A DNA stretch of 64,000 nucleotides from Leeuwenhoekiella parthenopeia (GTDB lineage: Bacteria > Bacteroidota > Bacteroidia > Flavobacteriales > Flavobacteriaceae). Positions 52,779-61,170 of this stretch are shown here, piece by piece; the first letter of the stretch is position 1; every line of letters starts with the position of its first letter. Both the position numbers and the translations under genes were made by a program. Location: positions 1 through 64,000 of the forward strand of contig NZ_JAJGMW010000020.1 in NCBI RefSeq assembly GCF_020782115.1, given 5' to 3'. A model generated the notes under the pieces. The model was not told the origin of the DNA. It saw nothing but the letters and a program-made list of their open reading frames with translations, and ran no database searches.

Positions 52779-53954
52779 TTAGAGACTAAAATTCAAACTA
52801 TCCTTAACCACCTTTTCCAGTGCCTGCTCGAGGTCTGCGATCAAATCCTTTCGATCTTCAATACCTACCGAAAAGCGAAGCAAACCGTCATTTATTCCCT
52901 GATGTGCACGTTCTTCGGCACTCAACAAGGCGTGCGAGGTTTGCGTGGGAGACAAAATGGTAGATTCCACCCCGGCAAGGCTCATAGAGGGCTTAATCAG
53001 TTTCAATTCCTTTAAAAAAGCTTTAGCATCCAGCTCGTCTGCGAGTTCAAATGAGAGCATTCCACCAAAACCGCGCATCTGCTTTTTAGCCAGCGCATAA
53101 TCGGGGTGCGACTTTAAACCGGGATAATACACCGCTTTTACGTGACCATTTTGCTCCAGCCACTTTGCCAGTTTTTTAGCGTTCTTATTCTGCTGCTTTA
53201 CTCGAAGCACAAGCGTCTTAAGACTCCGTTCCAGCATCCACACGCTAAAATCACTCAGGCTACCACCTAAGTTTTTGGCTTTATGCCAAATCTGTTCCAT
53301 ATGTGCATTTGAGGCCGCAACAGCGCCCGCCAGAATATCACTGTGCCCACCCATATATTTAGTCGCCGAGTGGATGATGATATCGATGCCAAATTCCGCC
53401 GGATTCTGATTTACCGGCGAGGCAAAGGTGTTATCAATCATCGTTATAATGTCGTTTTCTTTAGCCAGATCGGCAATCATTTGCATATCGGTCACCGTCA
53501 TTAACGGGTTTGACGGGGTTTCGATATACAGCACTTTGGTGTTTGGCTTCAGGGCTTTTTCAAAATCTGTGCGCTCAAGACCTTCGGTAAAACTGTACTC
53601 GATTCCCATCTTAGAAAATTCCTCTTCTACCAGATTGAAGGTTCCGCCATAAAGGGTTTTCTGCAATACAATATGATCTCCCGCATTTAAAAAGGCCAGA
53701 AGCGCGGTGCTCACTGCCGCCATCCCGCTGCCAAAAATCATTCCGGCTTCAGTACCTTCAAGAGCCGCAATTTTTTTTGCGAGCATTTCCTGATTGGGTG
53801 TATTAAAATATCGTGGGTATCGCTTTACTTCAACATATTCATAGGCGTAAGAAGTCGACATATAAAGCGGCGAAATCGCGCCTTTAAACTGCTTGTCTTC
53901 TACCTCGCCCACGTGGGTGCAAATGGTGTTTTTTCCGAATTTTGAGTGATTCAT
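52779..53954 (-). CDS. Cystathionine gamma-synthase-type PLP enzyme
   Basis: Trans-sulfuration enzyme of 391 residues of the Cys/Met metabolism PLP family. The cofactor Lys is in IIHSATKYMGGHSD; FGSGMAAVSTALLAFLNAGDHIV, YIETPSNPLMTVTD and IDNTFASPVNQNP are conserved. The C-terminal FELADELDAKAFLKEL and GLLRFSVGIEDRKDLIADLEQAL are typical. Family members include cystathionine gamma-synthase/lyase, O-acetylhomoserine sulfhydrylase and methionine gamma-lyase. YPRYFNTPNQEMLAKKIAALEG is compatible with a synthase or lyase; the exact reaction cannot be fixed here. Monocistronic. Confidence 0.9.
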   Translation of the reverse strand: MNHSKFGKNTICTHVGEVEDKQFKGAISPLYMSTSYAYEYVEVKRYPRYFNTPNQEMLAKKIAALEGTEAGMIFGSGMAAVSTALLAFLNAGDHIVLQKTLYGGTFNLVEEEFSKMGIEYSFTEGLERTDFEKALKPNTKVLYIETPSNPLMTVTDMQMIADLAKENDIITMIDNTFASPVNQNPAEFGIDIIIHSATKYMGGHSDILAGAVAASNAHMEQIWHKAKNLGGSLSDFSVWMLERSLKTLVLRVKQQNKNAKKLAKWLEQNGHVKAVYYPGLKSHPDYALAKKQMRGFGGMLSFELADELDAKAFLKELKLIKPSMSLAGVESTILSPTQTSHALLSAEERAHQGINDGLLRFSVGIEDRKDLIADLEQALEKVVKDSLNFSL

Positions 53955-54050
53955 AGCCTTTTTAATTGAAGCTGTGAATTTACAAAAAAGCCAAAGGAAT
54001 ACGTTTGACTTTGCGCTATAAATCGGCTGGAAAGCCGGCTCTATTGATAC

Positions 54051-54058
54051 TATATTTG
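54051..54058 (+). promoter_or_regulatory. -7 promoter box for the GNAT gene
   Basis: TATATTTG matches TAnnTTTG and lies 20 bases before the ATG at 54078. Confidence 0.5.
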
Positions 54059-54077
54059 CAAAACCGAATTCAACACG

Positions 54078-54542
54078 ATGCCTACATTAGTATTTGATAC
54101 CTATAAACCCGACTATGCAGAAGCTTTTAAAGTCCTCAATTTGCACTGGCTAAAGCAGTATTTTGTAGTGGAACCCCACGACGAGGAAGTTCTGAGCGAT
54201 CCTGAACGTTTTATCCTAAAACCCGGCGGAGAAATTATGTTCGCAAAAATCGCAGATCGGGTAGTCGGCGTTGTAGCCCTGATGCCCGATGAAAACGGAA
54301 TTTTTGAACTCACTAAAATGGCGGTGGATAGTGACTTACGGGGTCAAAAAATCGGTCAGCAATTGCTTCAGCATACACTGAATTTTGCCCGTCAAAAAGG
54401 ATTAGACGCACTCATTCTGTATTCAAACCGAAAGCTTGAAAACGCGATTTACCTGTATCGAAACCATGGTTTTGAAGAAATCCCGCTGGAGCAACCCAAT
54501 CCCTACCTGCGGGCAGATATCAAAATGAGAATCAGTCTTTAA
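54078..54542 (+). CDS. GNAT acetyltransferase
   Basis: N-acetyltransferase of 154 residues. The central acetyl-CoA-binding motif reads FELTKMAVDSDLRGQKIGQQLLQHTLNFARQKG (about 80-112), with the R/Q-x-x-G-x-G/A pattern in RGQKIGQ. YSNRKLENAIYLYRNHGFEEIPL closes the fold. It is similar to small MarR-linked or free-standing GNAT enzymes of unknown substrate. The promoter box upstream and wide spacing suggest a separate transcript. Confidence 0.9.
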   Translation: MPTLVFDTYKPDYAEAFKVLNLHWLKQYFVVEPHDEEVLSDPERFILKPGGEIMFAKIADRVVGVVALMPDENGIFELTKMAVDSDLRGQKIGQQLLQHTLNFARQKGLDALILYSNRKLENAIYLYRNHGFEEIPLEQPNPYLRADIKMRISL

Positions 54543-54653
54543 GCAGTATTCGGCACTATGAGCTTCCGGAATTGCAGTTTACCATTTCTTTAATACGCTT
54601 TCTTTCAATTTCTTAGTTTCTTTAGGGTATTCTAAACCTAAAACGCATTAAAA

Positions 54654-55454
54654 ATGAAAAAAATTCTACTAACGGCTTTGGTAGTTACCACGCTATTCAG
54701 CTGTAAAAACGAGACCAAAAATCAGGAAGAAGTCACAACCGAAACGGAAGAAATGGCAATGACTGAAGAATCTGAAATGGAAGCCGCTTTTGATATCACT
54801 CCTATTGAACATGCTACGGCCGTGTTTACGCTGGGAGATGCCGTTTTTTATATTGATCCCGTAGGCGGCGCCGAAGCTTTTGAAGGCCAGCCAGCTCCCC
54901 AGTATATTTTGCTTACCGATATTCACGGCGATCACTTAAACCAGGCTACGCTTAAGGCTGTGGCTAAACCCGACACCAAAATTTTTGCTCCTCAGGCGGT
55001 TTTTGATCAACTAGAAGGCCCCATTCGTTCGCAGGTTACGGTGATGAATAACGACGATACGCAAAGCTGGGATGGATATACCCTGACTGCTATCCCAATG
55101 TATAACCTGCGTGAAGAGGCTAAGCAGTTTCACGTAAAAGGCCGTGGTAATGGTTATGTGCTGGAAAAAGACGGCACGCGCATCTATTTCTCTGGCGATA
55201 CCGAAGACATTCCTGAAATGCGCAATCTGGAAGACATCGACAAGGCTTTTGTATGTATGAACCTGCCGTACACAATGACTGTAGAAAGCGCAGCAGATGG
55301 TGTGATTGCCTTTGCTCCAGATGAAGTATATCCGTATCACTTTAGAGGTCAGGGAGGTCTTAGCGATACCGATACATTTAAAAGCATCGTAGACTCGGCC
55401 AATGTAGGCACCGAGGTCATAATGCTCGACTGGTATCCCAATAAATCAGAATAA
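54654..55454 (+). CDS. Metallo-beta-lactamase-fold lipoprotein
   Basis: Lipoprotein of 266 residues (signal ends at TLFSC, Cys17) with an acidic tether rich in Glu and Met. The MBL-fold core begins at about residue 48 (ITPIEHATAVFTLGDAVFYIDPVGG), similar to UlaG-like members. The metal motif is TDIHGDHLNQ; further possible ligands are in YFSGDTEDIPEM and the late His in VYPYHFRGQGG. The motif is shorter than the classical HxHxDH, so one ligand is missing or altered (here I-H-G-D-H). Substrate unknown. A terminator follows. Confidence 0.85.
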   Translation: MKKILLTALVVTTLFSCKNETKNQEEVTTETEEMAMTEESEMEAAFDITPIEHATAVFTLGDAVFYIDPVGGAEAFEGQPAPQYILLTDIHGDHLNQATLKAVAKPDTKIFAPQAVFDQLEGPIRSQVTVMNNDDTQSWDGYTLTAIPMYNLREEAKQFHVKGRGNGYVLEKDGTRIYFSGDTEDIPEMRNLEDIDKAFVCMNLPYTMTVESAADGVIAFAPDEVYPYHFRGQGGLSDTDTFKSIVDSANVGTEVIMLDWYPNKSE

Positions 55455-55551
55455 ACCACTTCGTGGCAAATCTACAAGGCTTCCGTAGAAAAGAAACCTT
55501 TAATTCCAAGGCAAACCTCTCAGTAGCAAACCCTTTGGCGGAGCCAATAAG

Positions 55552-55580
55552 ATCCCAATCGCACCGGTTGGGATTTTTTT
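55552..55580 (+). terminator. Terminator after the metallo-hydrolase gene
   Basis: ATCCCAA (55552-55558) and TTGGGAT (55568-55574) pair around a 9-base loop and are followed by a T-run to 55580. Confidence 0.88.
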
Positions 55581-55648
55581 GTTTTGGACGAAAGCTTGGC
55601 AAAAAAGTGTAAATGCGTACTTTTAAAATCGATAAACGCAATTACCTT

Positions 55649-56779
55649 ATGAAAGCACCTCTTTTCGCTTTAAGCTTTATGCTATTCTTTTCATGTAAAA
55701 ACACCGAAACCAAAACCGAATCTGTTATGACCGAAACTCCACAAGAACATTCAGAAGGAATGCCTTTTTATATAGGAACTTATACTAACGGCGACAGTAA
55801 GGGTATTTACAAAGCGGTTTTAAATGCTGACGGAAGCCTTACTGAACCGGTACTTGCTGTCGAATCTGAAAACCCATCTTTCCTGGCTTTTTCTAAAAAT
55901 AAGGACATCCTTTTAGCCGTAAACGAAAATGAAAACGGCAGCATTGAATCGTTTCAGGTTGATGGCGATGAATTACTTGGAGTTAACCAAAGCCCTACCG
56001 GCGGAGCCCATCCCTGTTTTGTGGCGGTTAATGACGATGAATATGTGCTGGTTGCCAACTATACCGGAGGCAATATAGGCCTGCTAAAACTTGACCCCAA
56101 AGACGGAAGCCTTTCTGATCTACTGGATGTGGAACAGCACGAGGGCAAAGGCACCACTGAACGGCAGGAAGGTCCGCACGCGCACTCCGCCTGGTTTATT
56201 CCCGATGGCAGCGGTATCATTTCAGCCGACCTGGGAACCAATCAATTGTGGTTTTCAAAAATCAATACCGAAACCAACAAACTGGAACCGGCCACTACTC
56301 AAAAACTCGATTTACCAGAAGGTGCAGGCCCAAGACATTTGGTCTTCCATCCTAATAATGATTTTATCTACGTGCTAAACGAACTCGATAATACCATCAG
56401 CCAGATTCAGAATGAAAACGGAAACTACAGCGTAGTAAGCTCCTTCTCTATCCTTCCGGAAGGTTTTGCTGAATACAGTAAAGCAGCAGATATTCACGCG
56501 AGTGCAGATGGTAAGTTTATTTATGCGTCAAACCGCGGTCACGACAGCATCGCCATTTTAGAAGTTATGGAAGATGGAAGTTTAAAACTTGTCGCTAACG
56601 AACCTACAAAAGGAAAAGACCCACGTAACTTTCAAATTTCACCGGACGGAAACTTTATTCTGGTTGCTAATCAAAACGGAAACAACCTGGTTTCCTATAA
56701 ACGCGATGCCAAAACCGGATTAATGAACTTTATTGCTGAAGTTGCAGCGCCTGCACCGGTTTGTATTTTGTTTGAGTAG
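55649..56779 (+). CDS. Lactonase-family seven-bladed propeller lipoprotein
   Basis: Lipoprotein of 376 residues. The ATG at 55649 gives a proper signal (MKAPLFALSFMLFFSC) and is preferred to an in-frame ATG 12 codons upstream. The rest is a seven-bladed beta-propeller of the 6-phosphogluconolactonase (YbhE) type: PFYIGTYTNGDSKGIYKAVL, NPSFLAFSKNKDILLAVNE, GGAHPCFVAVNDDEYVLVANY, GAGPRHLVFHPNNDFIYVLNE, DIHASADGKFIYASNRGHDS and DPRNFQISPDGNFILVANQ. Most lipid-anchored relatives act in the envelope, so a role other than the cytoplasmic pentose-phosphate pathway is likely. Confidence 0.92.
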   Translation: MKAPLFALSFMLFFSCKNTETKTESVMTETPQEHSEGMPFYIGTYTNGDSKGIYKAVLNADGSLTEPVLAVESENPSFLAFSKNKDILLAVNENENGSIESFQVDGDELLGVNQSPTGGAHPCFVAVNDDEYVLVANYTGGNIGLLKLDPKDGSLSDLLDVEQHEGKGTTERQEGPHAHSAWFIPDGSGIISADLGTNQLWFSKINTETNKLEPATTQKLDLPEGAGPRHLVFHPNNDFIYVLNELDNTISQIQNENGNYSVVSSFSILPEGFAEYSKAADIHASADGKFIYASNRGHDSIAILEVMEDGSLKLVANEPTKGKDPRNFQISPDGNFILVANQNGNNLVSYKRDAKTGLMNFIAEVAAPAPVCILFE

Positions 56780-56920
56780 CCTTTGCGTAATGGAAATAAA
56801 ATTATTCGGTAATTAATCATAATGAAATCTACCAGTAGCATAGATTAAGCGGTGTTTTAACTTACAATTCTTGAAATTCAGTTTTGTTATATAAAAGGAT
56901 TTATTTATATCTCAGACATT

Positions 56921-57457
56921 ATGAAACATAGATTCCTTTACCTCTTTCTAATATTCACATTATTAGCTTGTAAAAATGATGATGATAATACGAATGGTGA
57001 TCCCTTATCTCAATTACCAACCGAAACACAAACGGGAGAAAATACATTTGGATGTCTTTTAGATGGAGAGCCTTTCATACCTGGCGGTGGAATAAACCCA
57101 TTAGATTGTGTTTACCAATTTGTTAATGGAGGATACTATTTTTCTGTCCAAGGGAGTAATATCGATGGAGATAATTTCGGAAGAAGAATATCAATTGGGA
57201 CTGAGAATTTGGAGTTAAGTGAAGGATCTACATATCAGCTATTAGAAGAAGAGGATGGCAAGGCAAATGGCACTTTCTTTTATTCTACTCTAAAAAGCGA
57301 CACTTCAATAAATAATTCTGGAGAACTAACTATTACAAAACTTGATACCGAAAATCAAATAATTTCTGGAACATTTTGGTTCGATGTAATTCATCCATAT
57401 ACAAACGAAATAGCTAAAATTCGAGAAGGCCGTTTTGACATGCAATATTCCAGATAG
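56921..57457 (+). CDS. AT-rich lipoprotein, Bacteroidota unknown family
   Basis: Lipoprotein of 178 residues (signal ends at LLACKNDDD, Cys17). It opens with LPTETQTGENTFGCLLDGEPF, a motif recurring in flavobacterial lipoproteins, followed by a beta-rich domain. No function is known. The codon choice is clearly richer in A+T than in neighbouring genes (for example TTA, ATA and AGA used often), and the flanking 140-150 bases on both sides are also A+T-rich. This may indicate recent acquisition. Confidence 0.75.
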   Translation: MKHRFLYLFLIFTLLACKNDDDNTNGDPLSQLPTETQTGENTFGCLLDGEPFIPGGGINPLDCVYQFVNGGYYFSVQGSNIDGDNFGRRISIGTENLELSEGSTYQLLEEEDGKANGTFFYSTLKSDTSINNSGELTITKLDTENQIISGTFWFDVIHPYTNEIAKIREGRFDMQYSR

Positions 57458-57607
57458 AACAAATTCAATTAAAAATAACACTTAGTATCATATATACTAT
57501 TTTACAAATTAGTGATACTAGACCCTATTTTTCAGCTCAAAACCTTAGAAGTTCCAAACTCTTATAATCCTGAATAGCAATAATAATGATAATATCTTCC
57601 AAAGACA

Positions 57608-59242
57608 CTACTTCACCTGCTTCCCGCCCAACCAGGTTTGATTTACTTTTAAATCTGGGATCTCATCTTCAGGAATGGTCATCAAATCGGCATCCATCAC
57701 GATAAAGTCTGCAAATTTACCGGGCTCGATGCTTCCTTTCTCCGCTTCTTCAAAGTTGGAAAAGGCCGCCCAAATGGTCATCCCACGCAACGTTTCTTCG
57801 CGGCTCAGCGCATCTTTCATTTGAAAACCACCTTCAGGGTATTGCATCAGATCCTTTCGGGCTACCGCAGCATAAAAGGTATAAAACGGATTCACCTGCT
57901 CTACCGGAAAATCAGTTCCCAAAGCGATGATTCCGGCTTCATCAAGCAGTTTTTTATAGGCATAAGCGCCCTTCATTCGGCGCTCACCCAAACGATCTTT
58001 TGCCCAGTACATATCACTGGTAGCGTGTGTAGGCTGTACCGATGGTAAAATGTTTTCGTCAAAATAATTGAAATCTTCAGGCGAAATCACCTGCGCGTGC
58101 TCAATCTTCCAGCGACGGTCTGACTGATCTTTCAGGGCTTCGGCGTAAGCTTTTAAGATCACCGTATTTGCTGAATCTCCAATAGCGTGCGTATTCATTT
58201 GAAAAGCTGAAGGGGCTAACTTTTGCGCCAGGCTGTAAATGCTGTCAACCGGAGTCACCATCGCCCCGTAGTGACCTGCCCGGTCTGAGTAGGGTTCGCG
58301 TAAGGCTGCACCGCGTGAGCCCAAAGCCCCATCTCCATATACTTTTACCGAACGCACATTGAGTTTATCGGTCTTTAGAATACCATGTTTGAGGAAATAA
58401 TCTACATCTGCGGGCGTGTTACTGATCATCGCATACATACGCATATCGAGTGCGCCTGCTTTCTGTAAACTGTCAATCAAAAAAATAGTCTCCTTATCTA
58501 AACCGGCATCGTTAACCGTGGTCAACCCGTAATTAAAACAGTATTCCTGAGCATCCTGAAGGGCGGCAGTTGCCTGTTCACGGGTCATTTGTGGCATAAT
58601 GGGCGTGATCAAATCCATAGGATTATCAACCAGTACGCCGGTGAGTTCGTTGTTTTCCTTCACAATCTCCCCACCTTCCGTGATGGTGGTGTTGTCTATT
58701 TTTGCAAGATCTAAAGCCTTTTGGTTTACCAAAAGCGCGTGCCCGTCTATACGCTGCAATACGACCGGAGTATCGGGAAAAAGTGAATCCAGCTTGCGTT
58801 TGTTAGGAAATGCCTTGTCTTCCCAGTCGTTTTGATCCCAGCCTCTTCCGTAGATAAAGTCAGAAGGTTTTTGAGCCTGAAATTCCTGCACCCGTTGTAC
58901 TACTTCGTCAAAACTTTTAGATCCGACTAAATCTACGTTTTGCAACGAAGCGCCAAACCTAAAAAAGTGGCAATGCGCATCGATGAAACCGGGATATACG
59001 ATTTTGCCCTGAAGATCTATAGTTTCAGTCGCCTGGTATTTCGCCTGAATGGAGTCGGTTAGGCCAACAGCTACAAACTTATCTCCTCTGATCGCAAAGG
59101 CCTGAGCTTTTGAAAACTCAGCGTCTACCGTGTAAACCGTGGCATTTATAAAGATTTTATCTACCGCCGTTTTGGCCTCAGGCTTGTCGTTACAGGCAGT
59201 TAGTAAAATAGAAAGGAAAATCAAAAACAGGAAATTGCGCAT
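57608..59242 (-). CDS. Amidohydrolase (YtcJ-like) lipoprotein
   Basis: Metal-dependent hydrolase of 544 residues with a lipoprotein signal (FLSILLTAC, Cys17). The metal-binding HxH is in DAHCHFFRFG, followed by GDGALGSRGAALREPY, NTHAIGDSANTVIL, IEHAQVISPEDF and GTDFPVEQVNPF, the usual set of amidohydrolase-3/YtcJ enzymes. The C-terminal sandwich (GSIEPGKFADFIVMDADL) is intact. Substrates of the family are amides or imides; the specific one is unknown. A terminator and the barrel gene lie upstream. Confidence 0.92.
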   Translation of the reverse strand: MRNFLFLIFLSILLTACNDKPEAKTAVDKIFINATVYTVDAEFSKAQAFAIRGDKFVAVGLTDSIQAKYQATETIDLQGKIVYPGFIDAHCHFFRFGASLQNVDLVGSKSFDEVVQRVQEFQAQKPSDFIYGRGWDQNDWEDKAFPNKRKLDSLFPDTPVVLQRIDGHALLVNQKALDLAKIDNTTITEGGEIVKENNELTGVLVDNPMDLITPIMPQMTREQATAALQDAQEYCFNYGLTTVNDAGLDKETIFLIDSLQKAGALDMRMYAMISNTPADVDYFLKHGILKTDKLNVRSVKVYGDGALGSRGAALREPYSDRAGHYGAMVTPVDSIYSLAQKLAPSAFQMNTHAIGDSANTVILKAYAEALKDQSDRRWKIEHAQVISPEDFNYFDENILPSVQPTHATSDMYWAKDRLGERRMKGAYAYKKLLDEAGIIALGTDFPVEQVNPFYTFYAAVARKDLMQYPEGGFQMKDALSREETLRGMTIWAAFSNFEEAEKGSIEPGKFADFIVMDADLMTIPEDEIPDLKVNQTWLGGKQVK

Positions 59243-59292
59243 AGCTGAAATTTTTACCGAAAGTACAAATTAAGACATCAAAGCCTAAAACA

Positions 59293-59322
59293 AAAAAACT
59301 CCTTTTTAAAGGAGTTTTTTTT
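59293..59322 (-). terminator. Terminator of the TPR-barrel operon
   Basis: ACTCCTTT and AAAGGAGT form a perfect stem (59298-59305 with 59308-59315) with A-run left and T-run right. Read leftward it ends the outer-membrane-barrel transcript. Confidence 0.8.
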
Positions 59323-59341
59323 TATGATTAATTAAGATTTT

Positions 59342-61093
59342 TTACCAATCAAAGCGGTACGTGGCACCTGCCATTCCCTGAATACCCTGCACCGGGTAAT
59401 TGACCCAGCGTTGGTAATTGTTACCCAAAGCATTGTTTACGCGCACAAAAAACGACAACTGCTCGTTGAAGCGATATCCCGCGTGAGCATTGGCATCAAA
59501 AAACGAGTCTAAAGTCACAACCTGAGGGTTACCACCTCCCAGTGCAGGACCGTAAACATTAACCTCATCATTGCGTTCGCCTACGTAAAACAGGGTGACA
59601 CCGGCAAACCAGTGCTCGTCAATTTGATAATCTGCAAAAAACGAAGCTTTAAAGTCGGGAAGGTTCCAGGCTTCAGCCTCTGTTTCGGTCTCATAAGTAA
59701 AGACTTCTCCGTTAACGCGCATTTTCAGATTGCTGTTTACGTCAAAGTTGAGCTCCCCGAACAAAGACAAGGTGCGTAAATCGTCATTGATTACGCCAAA
59801 GGAGTTCCCGAACTGATAATTATCTGTACCCAGATTACCGTTATTGTCATCAAAACGCGCATTGTTTTTATACAATAAGCGGTTGTTCTGTGACAGATAG
59901 CTGGCGCGCAGGTTATAGCTCATCGCGCTGCTTAGTTTCCCCTTAATCCCTGCATACAGATCGTATTTCTGATCGGTAGGAGAAATGGAATCCAGCGTAG
60001 GTGATACAAACGGATTTTCGGTTGCAAGCTCCTGATAGCTGTTTTGCATCAGTCCCCCTTCAAGCCCACCATAAGCGATGAAGTACTCATCAACCACGCG
60101 ATAGGAAGCACGAACTGCCGGGTAAATATTTATATCGGTTTCCGGTGCATTTGGAGTAAAATGCGCTGCTGCATTGATACCTAAATCAAGCGTTAAATCA
60201 TCTTTCAACACCTGAATGCTGGGATTGGCGCTTACGATTAAATGGCTGTATTCTATTCCTGCGGAATTTTGATAATTGCGATCAAAGCTTCCATCTACAT
60301 AATCCAGTTTCAGATCCAAGCTCAGCTTTTGACCGGCAACGGGCAACTTAAATTCAGGTTTAACGATTGCTCTGATTTCACCTGACTCATAATTATCACC
60401 AAAATAACCCACACGAGCGTAAGCTTTTTCGAAGAAACCGTCATTAAAAGCGATGGTTCCGCTAAGCCCTGCCTGAAAATAATTATGCGTAGGGTTGATC
60501 AAATCGAGCATAGTAGGCATTGCCTTGACATCATCGGCCACACCATACCAGTTGTAAGATTTATGACCCAAATCCAAATCGGTATTCAGCGTAAAATCAC
60601 GGGTATTAGACGTGTAGTTCAGGTTCAAATCGGTATCGTAAAAGAAATCGTCAAGCACTACGCCTTCAATATCCCCTTGCGACGAATTGTGATTGAGGTA
60701 CACTCCAAAATTAGAATCGCGGTCTATCTCCCAATTGCTGTAAAATTCAGCCAATGCCGTGGTATAGGTACCGAAGCCCAAACGCACGTAATTGTCATAC
60801 AGCTTGATTCTCTTTGATTTTTCAATCTGCGCCGCCTGCCCTTTCGCCGGGGTAAAAGTCGAAGCTACCGGCACCGAAAAAATACCGTAAGTCACTTTCT
60901 TCTTAGCCATATTTACCGAATCATTCAGCATAGGGGTTGCCTTGACCTTAAAAGCATCACCAATCTCAGGCGTGTAGGGTTTCACCACATTTACCACTTC
61001 GGTGCCCAGGTTGTCTTTGTCCTGGGCTTTTGCCTGGTACACACCAAATGTCAAAAGGATAAAAAAGCAGAATTTATATTTTGTATTGATCAT
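59342..61093 (-). CDS. TonB-receptor-like outer-membrane beta-barrel protein
   Basis: Outer-membrane protein of 583 residues. The ATG at 61093 is chosen over an upstream TTG in the repeat; it gives a signal peptide ending before Gln24. A short periplasmic stretch (GTEVVNVVKPYTPEIGDAFKVK) has the look of a region shared with TonB-dependent receptors, but no plug domain is present. From about 95 to the end alternating strands form a barrel (YVRLGFGTYTTALAEFYSNWE, FTLNTDLDLGHKSYNWYG, HWFAGVTLFYVGERND). The last residues AGATYRFDW end in an aromatic, as outer-membrane barrels do. It follows the TPR gene with 77 bases between. Confidence 0.85.
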   Translation of the reverse strand: MINTKYKFCFFILLTFGVYQAKAQDKDNLGTEVVNVVKPYTPEIGDAFKVKATPMLNDSVNMAKKKVTYGIFSVPVASTFTPAKGQAAQIEKSKRIKLYDNYVRLGFGTYTTALAEFYSNWEIDRDSNFGVYLNHNSSQGDIEGVVLDDFFYDTDLNLNYTSNTRDFTLNTDLDLGHKSYNWYGVADDVKAMPTMLDLINPTHNYFQAGLSGTIAFNDGFFEKAYARVGYFGDNYESGEIRAIVKPEFKLPVAGQKLSLDLKLDYVDGSFDRNYQNSAGIEYSHLIVSANPSIQVLKDDLTLDLGINAAAHFTPNAPETDINIYPAVRASYRVVDEYFIAYGGLEGGLMQNSYQELATENPFVSPTLDSISPTDQKYDLYAGIKGKLSSAMSYNLRASYLSQNNRLLYKNNARFDDNNGNLGTDNYQFGNSFGVINDDLRTLSLFGELNFDVNSNLKMRVNGEVFTYETETEAEAWNLPDFKASFFADYQIDEHWFAGVTLFYVGERNDEVNVYGPALGGGNPQVVTLDSFFDANAHAGYRFNEQLSFFVRVNNALGNNYQRWVNYPVQGIQGMAGATYRFDW

Positions 61094-61113
61094 TTTCGTT
61101 TTATTAGGTTTCT

Positions 61114-61166
61114 GATTCAAGATTTAAAATTCAAAATTTTGAATATTGAATCTTGAATTTTAAATC
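61114..61166. repeat. Heptad repeat and palindrome between TPR and barrel genes
   Basis: Fifty-three bases divisible into 7-base words (ATTCAAG, ATTTAAA, ATTCAAA, ATTTTGA, ATATTGA, ATCTTGA, ATTTTAA) in which the right half is roughly complementary to the left, so it can fold into a long A+T hairpin. It sits between the TPR gene stop and the barrel gene start. Confidence 0.8.
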
Positions 61167-61170
61167 GCGA

